Assembly: GCF_019175285.1 (NCBI RefSeq)
Contig: NC_056527.1
Location: 112,183,769-112,247,768 of the forward strand
Length of the DNA: 64,000 nt
Reading direction: 5' to 3'
Source: Sceloporus undulatus
Taxonomy: Eukaryota; Chordata; Lepidosauria; Squamata; Phrynosomatidae
Below the pieces are notes generated by a model. It ran no database searches and had not been told where the DNA came from. It worked only from the letters and a program-made list of their open reading frames with translations. A program made the translations under genes and the position numbers. Numbering within the stretch: position 1 is the first letter of the stretch; each line of letters starts with the position of its first letter. Positions 24,318 through 35,700 of this stretch are shown piece by piece.

Positions 24318-24522
24318 CCGCTACACTACAGAATTAACATAGTTCAACAATGCTTTAACTGTTGTGGCTCCATCCTATAGAATCCTGGGATTTGTAGTTT
24401 GTTGTGGCACCAAGCTCTCTGACAGAGAAGGCTGACTATCTCACCAAACTACTAATTCCAGAGCTCCATGGCATTTAAAGCGGTATCAAACCGCATTAAT
24501 TCTGCATGTAGATTCAGCCTTC
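24318..24522. mobile_element. hAT-type palindromic MITE
   Basis: Arms ACAGAATTAACATAGTTCAA and TCAAACCGCATTAATTCTGC, with inner CCTGGGATTTGTAGTTTG. Same family as 49122 and 59025. Confidence 0.75.
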
Positions 24523-24655
24523 CTCAATAGGAAACAGCTTTTTTGCCCAAAATACACTGTTTTCCCCACAGAAAATATACTTTCTCTGCAAAATTATGGG
24601 GGAAAGAGAAAAACCACCAGTAATTCTGTAAAGAATTTTTCCTAGAATATGTGAA

Positions 24656-24811
24656 GTCGAAGGCTTTCATGGCCAGCATCCATAGATTTTTGTGGGTTTT
24701 TCAGGCTCTGTGGCCACGTTCGCAAAGTGTTTATTCCTGACATTTCGCCAGCATCTGTGGCTGGCATCTTCAGAGACGCAACAGAGCCCAAAAAACCCAC
24801 AAAAATCTATT
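24656..24811. mobile_element. Foldback element (GTCGAAGGCTTTCATGGC family)
   Basis: Starts GTCGAAGGCTTTCATGGC and contains TTTTTGTGGGTTTTTC facing AAAAACCCACAAAAATC about 100 bp later. A second copy lies at 29534-29714. Confidence 0.75.
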
Positions 24812-25062
24812 TCCTAAAATATTTTGTAAAGTGCAAATCCCGGGAGAAAACGTTGTAGAAATCTTCATCCTCTGCTGCAGAGGGAAGAAAACTAGGGGAA
24901 GTATTCATCCTTGCATGATAGAATTGAATATTTACAACCCCAGTTTAGAGCATCTGATTAGGAATAACCCTGTAGAATAGAAAAAAAAACACAAAATGTC
25001 AAGTTTTACATCATTCTCAGAATAATACACATTTCAAATAAAATTATGGGGCCTCCTAGGCT

Positions 25063-25268
25063 GCATCTGCACTATAGAACTAATGCAGTTTGACACTGCT
25101 TTAACTCCCATGGCTCAATGATATGGAATACTAGAATTTGTGCAATGGATGCTTTGTGAGCTATTTAGGTTTCTCTGTCAGAGAGCTCTGGTGCTGCAAC
25201 AAACAACAAAGCCCATGATTCCACAGCAGTTAAAGTGGTGTCAAACTGAATTAATGATGCACTCCTGA
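25063..25268. mobile_element. hAT-type palindromic MITE
   Basis: CTAATGCAGTTTGACACTGC faces GGTGTCAAACTGAATTAATG, with inner GGAATACTAGAATTTG. Diverged copy. Confidence 0.7.
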
Positions 25269-25395
25269 ACCTGAGGTAGCAGAGGCCCTAGAGAAAATCC
25301 TTAGGCTTGTCATATGTCAGAAACAACTTGAAGGCGCACAACAGCAGCAATAAAGCATGGGCCCTTGATATATCTCAACCCAGGCCCAGACCCAC

Positions 25396-25770
25396 CATAT
25401 AAATGGGGCTGCTTGCAATCGCTGCCACTGCCCCGGCCACTGCCCCGGCCAATGTGGTCCGTAGAAGGCTGACTCGTCCATTCGGTGTGTGGATGTAGCC
25501 GGCCGACTCGACGATCCCATAAGAGCCCAGGCGGATCCCATTAAAGCTAAACTGGTACAGCAGGGCAGGCAAAAGTCCTCGCTGGAGAGCGGCCAAGCCG
25601 TCCACCCGGCCGATAGTGTAGAAGGCGTGGAAGACATTGCGGTAATGGCGGGTGTAAGTGCCCGGGGCACGCAGCTCCCCTTGCAGCTGCATCCGGGTCT
25701 TCACCACCTCCAAGGGGTTGGTGAAAACACAGGCCCCACAGGCTGCCACCCCACTAAGGAGGAAGTCCAT
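25396..25770 (-). CDS. SLC25A35: SLC25A35-like mitochondrial carrier, first exon
   Basis: A 125-codon open segment beginning [20 protein letters not shown], then [54 protein letters not shown] and SSPIYM. The [10 protein letters not shown] segment is the carrier signature PxD/ExxK/RxR of the first repeat. Close agreement with vertebrate SLC25A35, an inner mitochondrial membrane carrier whose substrate is not settled, led to the name. It ends at a plausible donor (GTGGGT, minus strand 25395). The codons for the second and third repeats are not found on the minus strand down to the gap at 24253. SLC25A34 is the main alternative, but the residues fit A35 better. Confidence 0.88.
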
Positions 25771-25877
25771 GGTTATGGGGTGAAGGGACCAATATGAGGA
25801 CAAGATCAAGCAGGAAGAGAGACAGACAGATTGTATGGATTCCCTAAGGAGAATAAGTTATGGGGAGGAAGCTTGAG

Positions 25878-26101
25878 AAAAGGAACCCTACAACTGAGAT
25901 CCTGGGGTGAGCAGAAATCCTACAACTGAGGTCCCGGGGTGAAAAGGATTCCTACAACTGAGATCCTAGGGTGAAAAGGAGCCATACAACTCAGGTTCTA
26001 GGGTGAATAGAAACCTTACAACTGAGATCCCAGGGTGAAAAGGATCCCTACAAGTGAGATCCCAGGGTGAATAGGATCCCTACAAGTGAGATCCCAGGGT
26101 G
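25878..26101. repeat. 32-bp minisatellite, seven copies to a gap
   Basis: Seven consecutive 32-bp units, each ending in a GGGGTG or AGGGTG hexamer, with core CTACAACTGAGATCC. Adjacent units grow more alike toward the gap at 26102 (the last two differ at a single position), so the array probably continues into it. It lies upstream of the SLC25A35-like exon. Confidence 0.93.
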
Positions 26102-26201
26102 NNNNNNNNNNNNNNNNNNNNNNNNNNNNNNNNNNNNNNNNNNNNNNNNNNNNNNNNNNNNNNNNNNNNNNNNNNNNNNNNNNNNNNNNNNNNNNNNNNN
26201 N
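26102..26201. other. Assembly gap (100 N) in minisatellite
   Basis: The array is still perfect at the left edge and absent at the right edge. Confidence 1.
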
Positions 26202-26267
26202 CTGTTCAGGATGAAAATGTGGTTGGAGAAAAAAATTAACAACTTCTGCTGTTGATTTACTCAACCC

Positions 26268-26863
26268 AGTATTTGCATGGTGTGTTTATGGACTGATCCA
26301 CCATTCCAAGATTTGGACTTGAACACTCTCCCAGAAGAAATTGTAGTGGAATGCAATGATGATTCATGTTTGACTTGAATCTTTGTTACATAGGATTACT
26401 GGCTCTTGTGAGCTTCATCGTGGCCTTTTTTGTTTGCAAGCTCCCACATACTTTTAATAAAGCCAGATTCAGCACATTTGGTATTCCGGTGTTTTGCAAT
26501 TTGTGACTATTGTTTGCTCCAACCTATCTTAGGGCCCATACAGACAAGCCAAAATAAAGCTGCTTCGGGTCACTTTGGAGGTATGCTGTTTAAATGACAC
26601 ACCCATCTTAACAGGCCAGAAGCTGCACCAAAGCTGCGCTTCAGTCCTTAGGCTTTGGCATGGCTTCTGACCTCTTAGGACACATGCATCATTAAAACAT
26701 CTCCAAAGTGACACAAAGCAGCTTTATTTTGGCCTGTCTGCACAGGCTCTAAGCATCAAAGCGAAACACAGGATGGCTGTGGAGATCTGGTCTCCACTGC
26801 TGGAACACTAGTTATATATTTCTTCCTAAATGTTATATAATTGTCTTGAGGCTAAACACTAAG
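26268..26863 (+). pseudogene. V2R exon 6 relic split by a MITE
   Basis: 26268-26531 reads in pieces as V2R transmembrane segments 4-6: EEIVVECND, GLLALVSFIVAFFVCKLPH and FNKARFSTFG, with stops between. The match breaks at 26532, where a foldback MITE begins. It resumes after the MITE at about 26751 with a degraded version of the [15 protein letters not shown] region. No other exons of this gene are nearby. Confidence 0.85.
26532..26750. mobile_element. Foldback MITE inside V2R relic
   Basis: Near-perfect palindrome of about 219 bp: GGGCCCATACAGACAAGCC faces GGCCTGTCTGCACAGGCTC, with CCAAAATAAAGCTGCTTC in each arm. It interrupts a V2R exon 6. Confidence 0.9.
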
Positions 26864-27029
26864 GAACAGCTAAAAAGAACATTTTTTAAAAAAAATCAAA
26901 TAGTTGAAAACATTTGAAAACACATATACACACTTGATTATGACATAAGTTTCATTTAACTGTTTGGGCTAAACCAGCTAGTGTTCTGAAGACAGGATTT
27001 CTAGCTTAATCCGGAATTCACATACCAAA

Positions 27030-27030
<1 letters not shown>

Positions 27031-27097
<67 letters not shown>

Positions 27098-27107
27098 NNN
27101 NNNNNNN
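27031..27107. repeat. (ATT)n microsatellite with 10-N gap
   Basis: Long perfect ATT run into a 10-N gap (27098-27107). The true length is unknown. Confidence 0.95.
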
Positions 27108-27287
27108 TATTTGCATTTCTCATAAAATGTCATTCTCATCTCCAAATAGTAATGCATAAGTTTCCTGAGTTTGGCTTTAAATCACAGAGTATGACCTGGG
27201 CAAGTGTTTATCTGTCAGTGGTATTTGTTACCATTGAGTTCTTTGAACTAGGACTTTGAACAACCAGATTCTGATTTCCTGCTCAAC

Positions 27288-27452
27288 CATTAAAACCCAC
27301 TGGGTAATCTTAGGCAAGGCACACTTTCTTAACCATAGAGAAAGTCAATGGAAAACCACCCTCAAACAAATTGCCAAGAAACACATGTAATAAAGTTGCC
27401 TTAGTGTCTCCATATGTTGGAACTAATGCAAAGGCACACAATAACCACATTT
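27288..27452 (+). mobile_element. tRNA-type squamate SINE, partial
   Basis: CCCACTGGGTAATCTTAGGC through AATGCAAAGGCACACAATAA matches the body and tail of the SINE that is complete at 35424. Confidence 0.65.
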
Positions 27453-27784
27453 ATTACTATTACATGTGACATAAGGTTTTATCCCTTGATTTATTTCATC
27501 TTTATGCTTGTTTTCACTACTGGAAATAAACATTATGGCAATAAAAATTACCTGTTTCTCTTTGATCCAGAACTTAAAACAACTCAATGGAAATCTAGTT
27601 CAAAGGAGGATTTATTTCATGCCTCTCAAAATCATTCACTGGATATTTCAATACAGAATAACTTTAGGTGATAAGACTAAAGACTCATACTAGGAACATT
27701 TCTAAAGAAATACAATAGGCATAATGGGAAATCAACATAATTCTGTAACATGAATGGAGACAATGGAAGGAAAATGAAATACTG

Positions 27785-27915
27785 GAATGCTTCTTCCTCA
27801 TTAGCCATTCCTTGTTCAACTGAGGTCAGACTAAGATGATGTCCCATTTGGAGGAGAAGATGTAATCCAATAATTCTTCCCAGTGGACAAAATGGATGAG
27901 AGAGGTTTTTTCAGG
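27785..27915 (-). pseudogene. V2R exon 6 3'-end relic (older)
   Basis: Clearly similar to 28066-28200 (for example TTTGGAGGAGAAGATGTAAT against TTTGGGGGAGAAGATGCAAA) but with indels and stops. It corresponds to the last helix and tail of a V2R on the minus strand. Confidence 0.75.
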
Positions 27916-28065
27916 GAGTTGCTATCACTAGCTGGGATCTTTTGACAGAGTAGCCCATTGTCAGGTTTTATAAATGATCACAGTAACTCATGCCAGAGAC
28001 ATTTGAGGACACACTGAACAGCATAGGATATTTTGGAGCTAACAAGAGAGCAAGTAGAAGGAATA

Positions 28066-28218
28066 TTACAAAGTGGAATTCTTTCTCCTCCTGATTAGCT
28101 GTTCTCTGTTGTTCAAATCAGATCTCAACAATATAATGTAGCATTTGGGGGAGAAGATGCAAACCAATAGTCCTGCACCAGAGGACAAAATGGAAAAGAC
28201 TTCCACAACTACCATAAA
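28066..28218 (-). pseudogene. V2R exon 6 3' end, minus strand (cut by gap)
   Basis: An open 50-codon stretch ending in a stop: [32 protein letters not shown], then [17 protein letters not shown]. This is helix 7 and the cytoplasmic tail with the class C PKCY motif. It starts at a 100-N gap. Across the gap (28319 onward) no V2R helices 1-6 follow on the minus strand, so it is either a fragment or a misjoin. Confidence 0.85.
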
Positions 28219-28318
28219 NNNNNNNNNNNNNNNNNNNNNNNNNNNNNNNNNNNNNNNNNNNNNNNNNNNNNNNNNNNNNNNNNNNNNNNNNNNNNNNNNN
28301 NNNNNNNNNNNNNNNNNN
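28219..28318. other. Assembly gap (100 N)
   Basis: Begins inside a V2R exon 6. The sequence at 28319-28860 beyond it shows nothing I recognise. Confidence 1.
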
Positions 28319-28867
28319 CTGCTGCATCTCAGGTTCCAGGCATGCTTCAGAGGCCACTTTTCCAAGTCAGAAAGTGCCTGGGATGCAGTCAATTTTTTTG
28401 TCCATGTGATAAGCTCCAAAGTGTGTCCTGGAAAATATCACCGTCTTCAAAGGATTCATCCAGAACAGGTCACTGTGAATTTTCAAATGGCCCATTTCAT
28501 GTTAGACTATCTTTGATTGCATGAGTGACCATTCCTAAGGGAATATCTTTGAAAGTCTTTGTCTCAGTGTCTGAATAGCATGTGAATTGTAGCACAAACC
28601 ATCCGCTAACTTCACTCTAAGCTTTGTCCCATGAGTAACTTTTTAAGTGACCTTAAATAAAATAAAACTCAATAAAACTGAACAGTCTCCATTAGGCATA
28701 CAGTAGATCTCAACTATCAAACCCACTTCTGCACATCATTGGGCTGAGGAACTTTAAATCCATCAACAATAGGACAAGCAAATATGAGTGGCATAACCAT
28801 TTATCATGATTATGGATTTTAAATCTGCATAGATGTGTGCAATTTTATGTGTCATCAGTTGTGCAAT

Positions 28868-29523
28868 GCATCATCATCATCATCATCTTCATCATTCCTC
28901 ACCCTTCACTCCCTGCGGATCAATGTGAAGAACAATAAATAATACAACACATCCCATAAAATCAGTTAAAAGAGAATATAGAACCAATACATATAAAATT
29001 AATCAATAATTACTTTAAAACCATAATTTAAAAATAATTTGGATAGGCCTGCTGGAAGACACTGGTCTTTACAGCTGATTTAAGGTCAGTGTCTCTAGTG
29101 AATCTCTTCTGGGATATCATTTCACAATCTAGGGGTGCCCAAAGAAAAAGTCCTCTGGGTACAGTTGGTCATGTTTTGGCTGACTGAAGTAGATGTCTCC
29201 CAGAGGACCTGAGTGTATGGGCCAGAGAATATGGGAGAAGGTGATGCTGTAGGCAACCTGGACCCAAACCATGTAGTGTTTTAAGGTAATAATGCACACT
29301 TTGTATTTTGCCCAGAAATTAATTGACAGGCAGTGGAATTAATTTAATATTGGTGTAATCTGGTCACCCATAACCAATCTAGCTGCCATGTTTTGAACGA
29401 ATTTAAATTTCCAAACTTGGTAATGAGGTAGTCCAAAGTACATAGGGCTAAGCACATTTTGGATAAGGGATATACAACCTCTATTAGGAAATGAGGAATA
29501 TATGAATGATCAGGTTTCAAGAA
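28868..29523 (-). mobile_element. L2-like LINE 3' end (antisense)
   Basis: GATAGGCCTGCTGGAAGACA, then AGCAACCTGGACC-like and CATGTAGTGTTTTAAGGTAA, then TAATCTGGTCACCCATAACC on the plus strand reverse to the L2-like C-terminus (a diverged FVQNMAARLV region). Same family as 17878 and 39843. Confidence 0.8.
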
Positions 29524-29533
29524 AATGTCTATG

Positions 29534-29714
29534 AATAGTTTTTTGTGGGTTTTTCGGGCTCTGTGGCCATGTTCTAGAAGAGTTTCTTCCTGACGTTTTA
29601 CCAGCATCTGTGGCTGGTGAAACGTCAGGAAGAAACTCTTCTAGAACATGGCCACAGAGCCCAAAAAACCCACAAAAAACTACGGATGCCGGCCACGAAA
29701 GCCTTCGACTCCAC
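29534..29714. mobile_element. Foldback element with 10-bp flanking duplication
   Basis: Two arms of about 70 bp are almost perfect complements around the centre at 29618 (GAAGAGTTTCTTCCTGACG facing CGTCAGGAAGAAACTCTTC). The 10-mer AATGTCTATG flanks both sides (29524-29533 and 29715-29724), which looks like a target-site duplication. Confidence 0.85.
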
Positions 29715-30224
29715 AATGTCTATGGAACTTCTGATGGTCTCCATCCCTTTTTACCATCATCTCATCTGATTTGGGGACACAAAGGAGAACATGAGATAAT
29801 TTTTAAAAGGGCACCTTCTTTATTTACATTTATCAAAATTTTACAAAAAAATAAATCATATTTACATCCTGACAACTACACAAAAATGTCCAAAACATGG
29901 AAAAGAGAATTTAACCATTTCTTGGAATTAATGGATGGTGAAAGAAAGCAATCCTGCCCACTCCCTACAAAGCATACAATGGTCACGCATGGGATTTCAG
30001 AGGCTGTTCAATAATCCCAGGCTTTGCATGCTGTGCAGGGAGGAAAGGGATTTCAACCCTCATGATGCCCCCCCCCAAAAAAAAAACATACATGCATACG
30101 AAAAATGTATGCATGTGTATGTCTTTAACAGGATGCAAGTGTATGTGTGTGCAAGCTGTGACTTACTACACACCTGTGCTTCCTTTGCTGGTCCATTAAC
30201 AAGGGCCAAAGTTGTTTGCTGAGA

Positions 30225-30380
30225 TGTGATCAACATATTTTCTTTTTCAGTGATTCAGACAACCAGGGGAGGAGGCAATTATCTCCCATGCAATTATGAA
30301 ATTGACAAAGACCATTGCTTCTTTGGTTCCAAAGAGAATTCTAGTGGACATTGGGGAAACAGCAAAGCAAGATGTAAGCA
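30225..30380 (+). promoter_or_regulatory. Conserved block upstream of V2R-B
   Basis: GAGATGTGATCAACATATTT, a pyrimidine tract ending CAG, and a following segment with CCATGCAATTATGAAAT recur upstream of V2R-C (41972), V2R-D (52030) and at the right edge (63915). The spacing to the exon-1 ATG is about 365 bp here. It could be a promoter element or a non-coding 5' exon, since a CAG acceptor and a GTAAGC donor (30374) frame it in this copy. Confidence 0.55.
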
Positions 30381-30590
30381 TGCTTTTAACATCACTTGTG
30401 CATTTCTAATCTGGGGCTCAAAATAGACAGGACTCCATCTGTCTGATTGCTATAAGGTTGCAATGGATCAAGTCCTACCTTCCACCCTCTGAGTGACTGG
30501 CCTTTTGAATCTGACTCTTTCATGCCATGACACACCCATGTCAATGTTGGAACAAGTCATTTAGTTCTAGAGATAAGAATTTCATGCAGG

Positions 30591-30808
30591 ATGGTGATAA
30601 CACTGGCAATGGGACTGGTGCTATTTCCTCAGATAGTGTGCAAAGTTCCTACTTTTAAATGTAACATCAATGATCCTCTTCCTATTCTTCACAAGTATTA
30701 TCAGCCTGGAGACCTCTTAGTTGCTGGCATTATTTCTCAGACTTTCTCTTTTTTAAGTCCAACGAGGTTTGAAAAACGTCCCTCTCCTGAACTCTTTGGT
30801 GACCTTTT
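30591..30808 (+). CDS. V2R-B exon 1
   Basis: 218 bp with signal peptide, then [20 protein letters not shown]. Donor GTAAGA at 30809. Same length as exon 1 of V2R-C and V2R-D. Confidence 0.92.
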
Positions 30809-32707
30809 GTAAGAAGTTGAGTTTTCTTAAATGTAATATGTATCTGCCCTCCTGATCATCTTTTTGTGGGTTGATTCTACGGCTGGCTCTTAAATACAAT
30901 CAACTATTGAGACAAGATGGAAAATGCCATGCCTATGATTAAAAAACAATAAAGTAACATTATCCTGCCACATTTCTTTCTGCCTCTCAGAAGCAGAAGA
31001 AGCAAAGTTAATTTAAATGGCAAACTTGGATGGTGGCAGATTTCTGTTCTTTCTCAGTTGTGCTTCAGGAACAGTTGTTCTTGGTGTTATCAAGAAAGTT
31101 GTGGTTATATCCAGATGAGTCAAAGCAGCTGTTTTGTTTTAATGTTTTGTTTACAAAAAATATATGGTGCTTTAAACCTGTATATACAGGTTGAGTCTCT
31201 CTTATCCAGAATTTCAAAATTCAGAATGCTCCAAAAGTCAAAACGTTTTTTCATGGGTGGCTGAGAGAGTGACACCTCTGTTTTCTGATGCTTCAATGTA
31301 CACAAACTATGTTCCATCCACAAAATTATTTAAAATATAGTATAAATTACCTTCAGGCAAAGTTTATTTTTAATTTTTTAAAAAATTATTAATTATTTGA
31401 CATACAAACATAAGTTCTCTTCACATATCAACATAAAACCTTCATAGCATATACTTTCATACATTTAGAATTTATTCTTTATTTTACATCTTTCTTTCTC
31501 CTCTTCTCCTCCTTCCCCATGTTTACCTACATTTTGGGGTCAGTTTTCTGACTAAAATTTCTAGACTTATACAGGAGTATATCCAGTATGTTCTCTGCTT
31601 TTGAACATTTTACTTATGATAGCATAAAAACTACAACATAATGCTACTCTTCAGTGAATGGTCAGAGAAGACATTAATTCCAGGTGTGAATGGCAGTGAC
31701 TATTCTTGTTTTCCAAGACTAACATGCAGATTAATTCAATGGGAAATGGTTAATATATTAATACTGATTGGAAGCTCAATTTTTTTTAAAGTTATAATGC
31801 AGCAATTCTTCATATTTCAGGGTCATGAAACAGCACTATCAGCACATCCTGGCCTTGGTATTTGCTATAAAGGAGATCAATGAAAATCTACAGTTCTTAC
31901 CCAATATCACCCTGGGTTTCAACATGTATAATAATGATTTCCGTGCAACTACCATTTATCTTGCCTCCATGGAACTTCTCTCTTCAAAGGGCAAATTCTA
32001 TCCCAACTACAAGTGTGAAGCCCTGCATAATGTGATAGCAGTCATTGGAGGACCTAATTCATATGTTGGTCTAAACATGGCCCCCGTTCTGTCTGTCTAC
32101 AAGCTTCCACAGGTAGGTGATGTGCACAAACCAAAGAGTTTAAAAAGCAATTATCATATTGTATGTAGATTCATGGTTTGGAGAAAAGAAAAACAGCAGC
32201 ATATCAACTCTGGACCAATGAAAGGAACCTATTTGTTTCTTATGGCTGTTCATCCATGTAAACAATAGTGTGTATTAATATTGTGGAGTACTGAGCAGAC
32301 TCATGAGGTACGTATGCTGTCTATTTAATGACCAGGCTATTTTTTCTAAATGAATACGTATGAATTTTCCCACTCCCTGGCCTTCAGACAGCTGCATATT
32401 ACTTGAAATGTTTCACTAAACAAGAAAACCAAGCTTCCCTGAACACAGAAGTTGTAGGAGGAACTTTGCAGGCCTCTGCCTCTTGTTCTCAAAGATCAGG
32501 GTGTGGAAGCAGCTTGACATGTTCAAAACTGTCTCCATGTTTCTCTGCACATTTTCAAAAAGAATGCATATTTTCAGATATTTTTTTCCAGTATTGTTAC
32601 AATTGTTTTTCATAAAATGCACTATATGGCCCAAAAGTTCTGATCACAAATTAAGTTTCTATCTGCATTCAGTTCTAGAAGGTGCATATCAGCAAGATAT
32701 GAAAAAA

Positions 32708-32758
<51 letters not shown>

Positions 32759-35700
32759 GGATTAAATATATTTTATTGAACATCCATTAGAAGTGGGAAA
32801 GGAAACCATAGAGGCTAATCAAGGCAGATGCCGTGCTATGGAGAAATGTCTTAGACATTGCATCACAAGACAATATTTATTGTTATTGTTTGCTGCCCAG
32901 TTAGACTTAGGAGTTTATCCTATTAACAAATAAGCCTGCTTACCTCTTCCAGCTTGAGTTCAGGATCTGGGAAGCCCCCCCCCCCCCCCCCGTTATCATA
33001 CCTTAATCACCACCTATCTAGCCAGGATGCTGCCACCCAGAAGCCTTCCAGGTTGAAGCCTTACTCAGCTGGCCAATTTTTGAAGTCAGAAGCTCCCTGA
33101 CTTCATAAAAGTGCTGGCTGAGTGAGGCTTGAACCCGGATGCATCCAGGCGGTGGCATCCTGGCTAGAAAAATGGCAATTTAGGTATGATAACTTCCAGG
33201 GGCATCCTAGATCCTGAATTCAATCTAGAAGAGGTAAACCGGTTTATTTGTTAGTGGGATAAGCTCCCTATGATGACTCAATGAATGAGAGACCTCTAAG
33301 ATTCCTGGCTATCAACTGCCCAGCTCTGGTCTTGCCAACTCAGGGCTGTGGGTTCCTTCATTGAACCAATCTCCCTATTCTACTTATTTAGGTTCATCTG
33401 AACATGATGGCAGTGTCCCAGTATTTACAAATATTTTTAAAAAGTGCATAAGGATTAGAGCAGAAAAATAAGGCTCTGGATCATGCAGAAGGACACATCT
33501 CTGATGCTTCGGTGTGGCTTTTTGCTTGAAATGCATGAGGAAAAGAGAGAGACAGAGGCAGTGGAATGACAATGAACTGGCAGACTGAGGTTTACACGCA
33601 TTTTTCTTCACTATCTTGGCTTACCTTCACTTCCTTCCACCCACAACACTTATTGGCGAAGGAACGTATCTCCTGCATCCATATATTGTCTGAACCAGTG
33701 CTCTTGTCAGCCTGATCATAGGGATTGGGAAAACATATCTATTTTTCTTTTCTAAATAACTTTATCTTACTTGATGACATCTCTTAAGTCATTCTCATTT
33801 TTCTTTTTTCTTTTTAAATGACTAAGGTCCAAAACACACTGCAGAAATAATCCAGTTTGAGACCGCTTTAAATGCCCTGGCTCAGTGCTAGGAAATTCTG
33901 GGAACTGTAGGTTTGTGTGATATTTAGCCGCCTCTGTCAAAGAGCTCTGGTACCACAATATACTACAATTCCTAGGATTCCCTAGCACTAAGCCAGGGCA
34001 GTTAGAGCTGTCTCAAACCAAATTGTTTCTGCAGTATGTTTTGGATCAATGTCTTCCTAAGTGTTTACTTAGGCTCATAAATGTTCACTGCATTGAAGAA
34101 GTAAAGTCTGGAGTGGATCTCAGTATATATGTAGGTTAAGGATCCAGAATGGTGCATTGGTTTTAGTGTTGGACTACAACTCTGGAGATCAGGGTTCCAT
34201 TCCCCACTCAGCCATGGAAACCTATGGCTGACCTTGGGTGAGTCACACACTCTCAGCCTAAAAGAACCCCATGATAGGGGTCACCATAAGGTAGAAACTA
34301 TTTGAAAGTACACAACAAGATTAAACATGATAAAACTCACAATCATAATAAAAAATACTTGCTTATTCTGGGGTGAAATCCTTTACTGTTTCCTCATAGC
34401 TCATATATGGCTCTACATTAGCAGTGAATATTATACCCCAAGGAATGTTCTTCCACCAGCTGTTTCCAAACGCAGCCATTCAATATGAGGGGATCCTACA
34501 GTTATTGCTTCATTTCAGGTGGATATGGACTGGGGTGCTTTATCTTAATGATGGAAATGGAGAATGGTTTGTACAGAACGTTCTTCCCAACTTTTCTCTG
34601 AGAGGCATCTGCTTTGACTTCATAGAAAAATTCCCACCAATAACTTTTTTTACACTGCTTGCTGAAATGCATAAGTGGGTAGAAATAACCAAGGTCCTTA
34701 TGAACAGCACTGCCAATGCTTTGGTTGTACACGGCGAAATCCAGACCATGATTATTTTTAGAATTATGTTGCAATTATCAAAAGAAGAAGGTGTAGCAAT
34801 ACAGACCAAGGTGTGGATTATGACAGCCCAGATGGATCTCACATCATTGCCTTTTCTAGCCGAAGTGGGCACTGAATTCATTCACGGGTCACTCTTGTTT
34901 GCAATGCACTCAAAGGAGTTGCTGGACTTCCAGAAATTTATTCAGAACAGAAATCCTACTTTGGTGAAAGAGGATGGTTTTGGCAGGGTATTCTGGGAAC
35001 AAGCTTTTGGCTGTTTGTTCCCTGTTCCTGAAACACACAATACGAGTAGTAAAATCTGCACTGGGGAGGAAAGACTGGAGTCTCTCCCTACATCTGTATT
35101 TGAAATGAGCATGAGTAGCCACAGCTATAGCATCTATAATGGTGTCTATGCTGTGGCACATGCTTTGAATGCCATCAGTTTATCCAACTCTAAGCACAGA
35201 TCAAGGACAGAAGGAGGGAGACTGCAGCTTCTAATTACACAGCCATGGAAGGTAATGTCTTAATGAGACTAATGTTTGTGAATTCTCCATATCCGTAGGT
35301 GCAACACTTTGTTATAAATATTGAACTATCAGTGTTGGTAGAAAGATTGCTTCTTACAGAACAGAAATGAAAAATTTCTAGTAGCTTCCTTTTTTAGAAG
35401 CTGGTACTCTTGCTTTGGAGTGCTAGCATGGTGTAGAGGGTTGAACATTGGAATATGTCACTGGAGAACAAGGTTCGACTCCCCATTCAGCCATGGAAAG
35501 TCACACAATCTCAGCCCCAGAAATCCCTGTGATAGGTTTACCTTAGGGGCAACATAAGAAGGAAATGACTTGAAGGCACACAACAACAACAACAACAACA
35601 ACAAACTCTTGCTTAGATTATGAATTTACTGCATGTGATTCTTTGGGCATGCATTTTACATCATGCCTCTACACCAATAGAACCAGTTTGCAGTATTGTT

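Noticed and set aside
30225-30426. 66-codon open frame in the block upstream of V2R-B
   Set aside because: The paralogous blocks upstream of V2R-C and V2R-D contain stops and do not conserve the translation, so it is not treated as coding.
35578-35606. Short tandem (CAA)n units considered as a possible array
   Set aside because: This is the tail of a SINE. No CRISPR-like repeat-spacer structure exists anywhere, as expected for a vertebrate.
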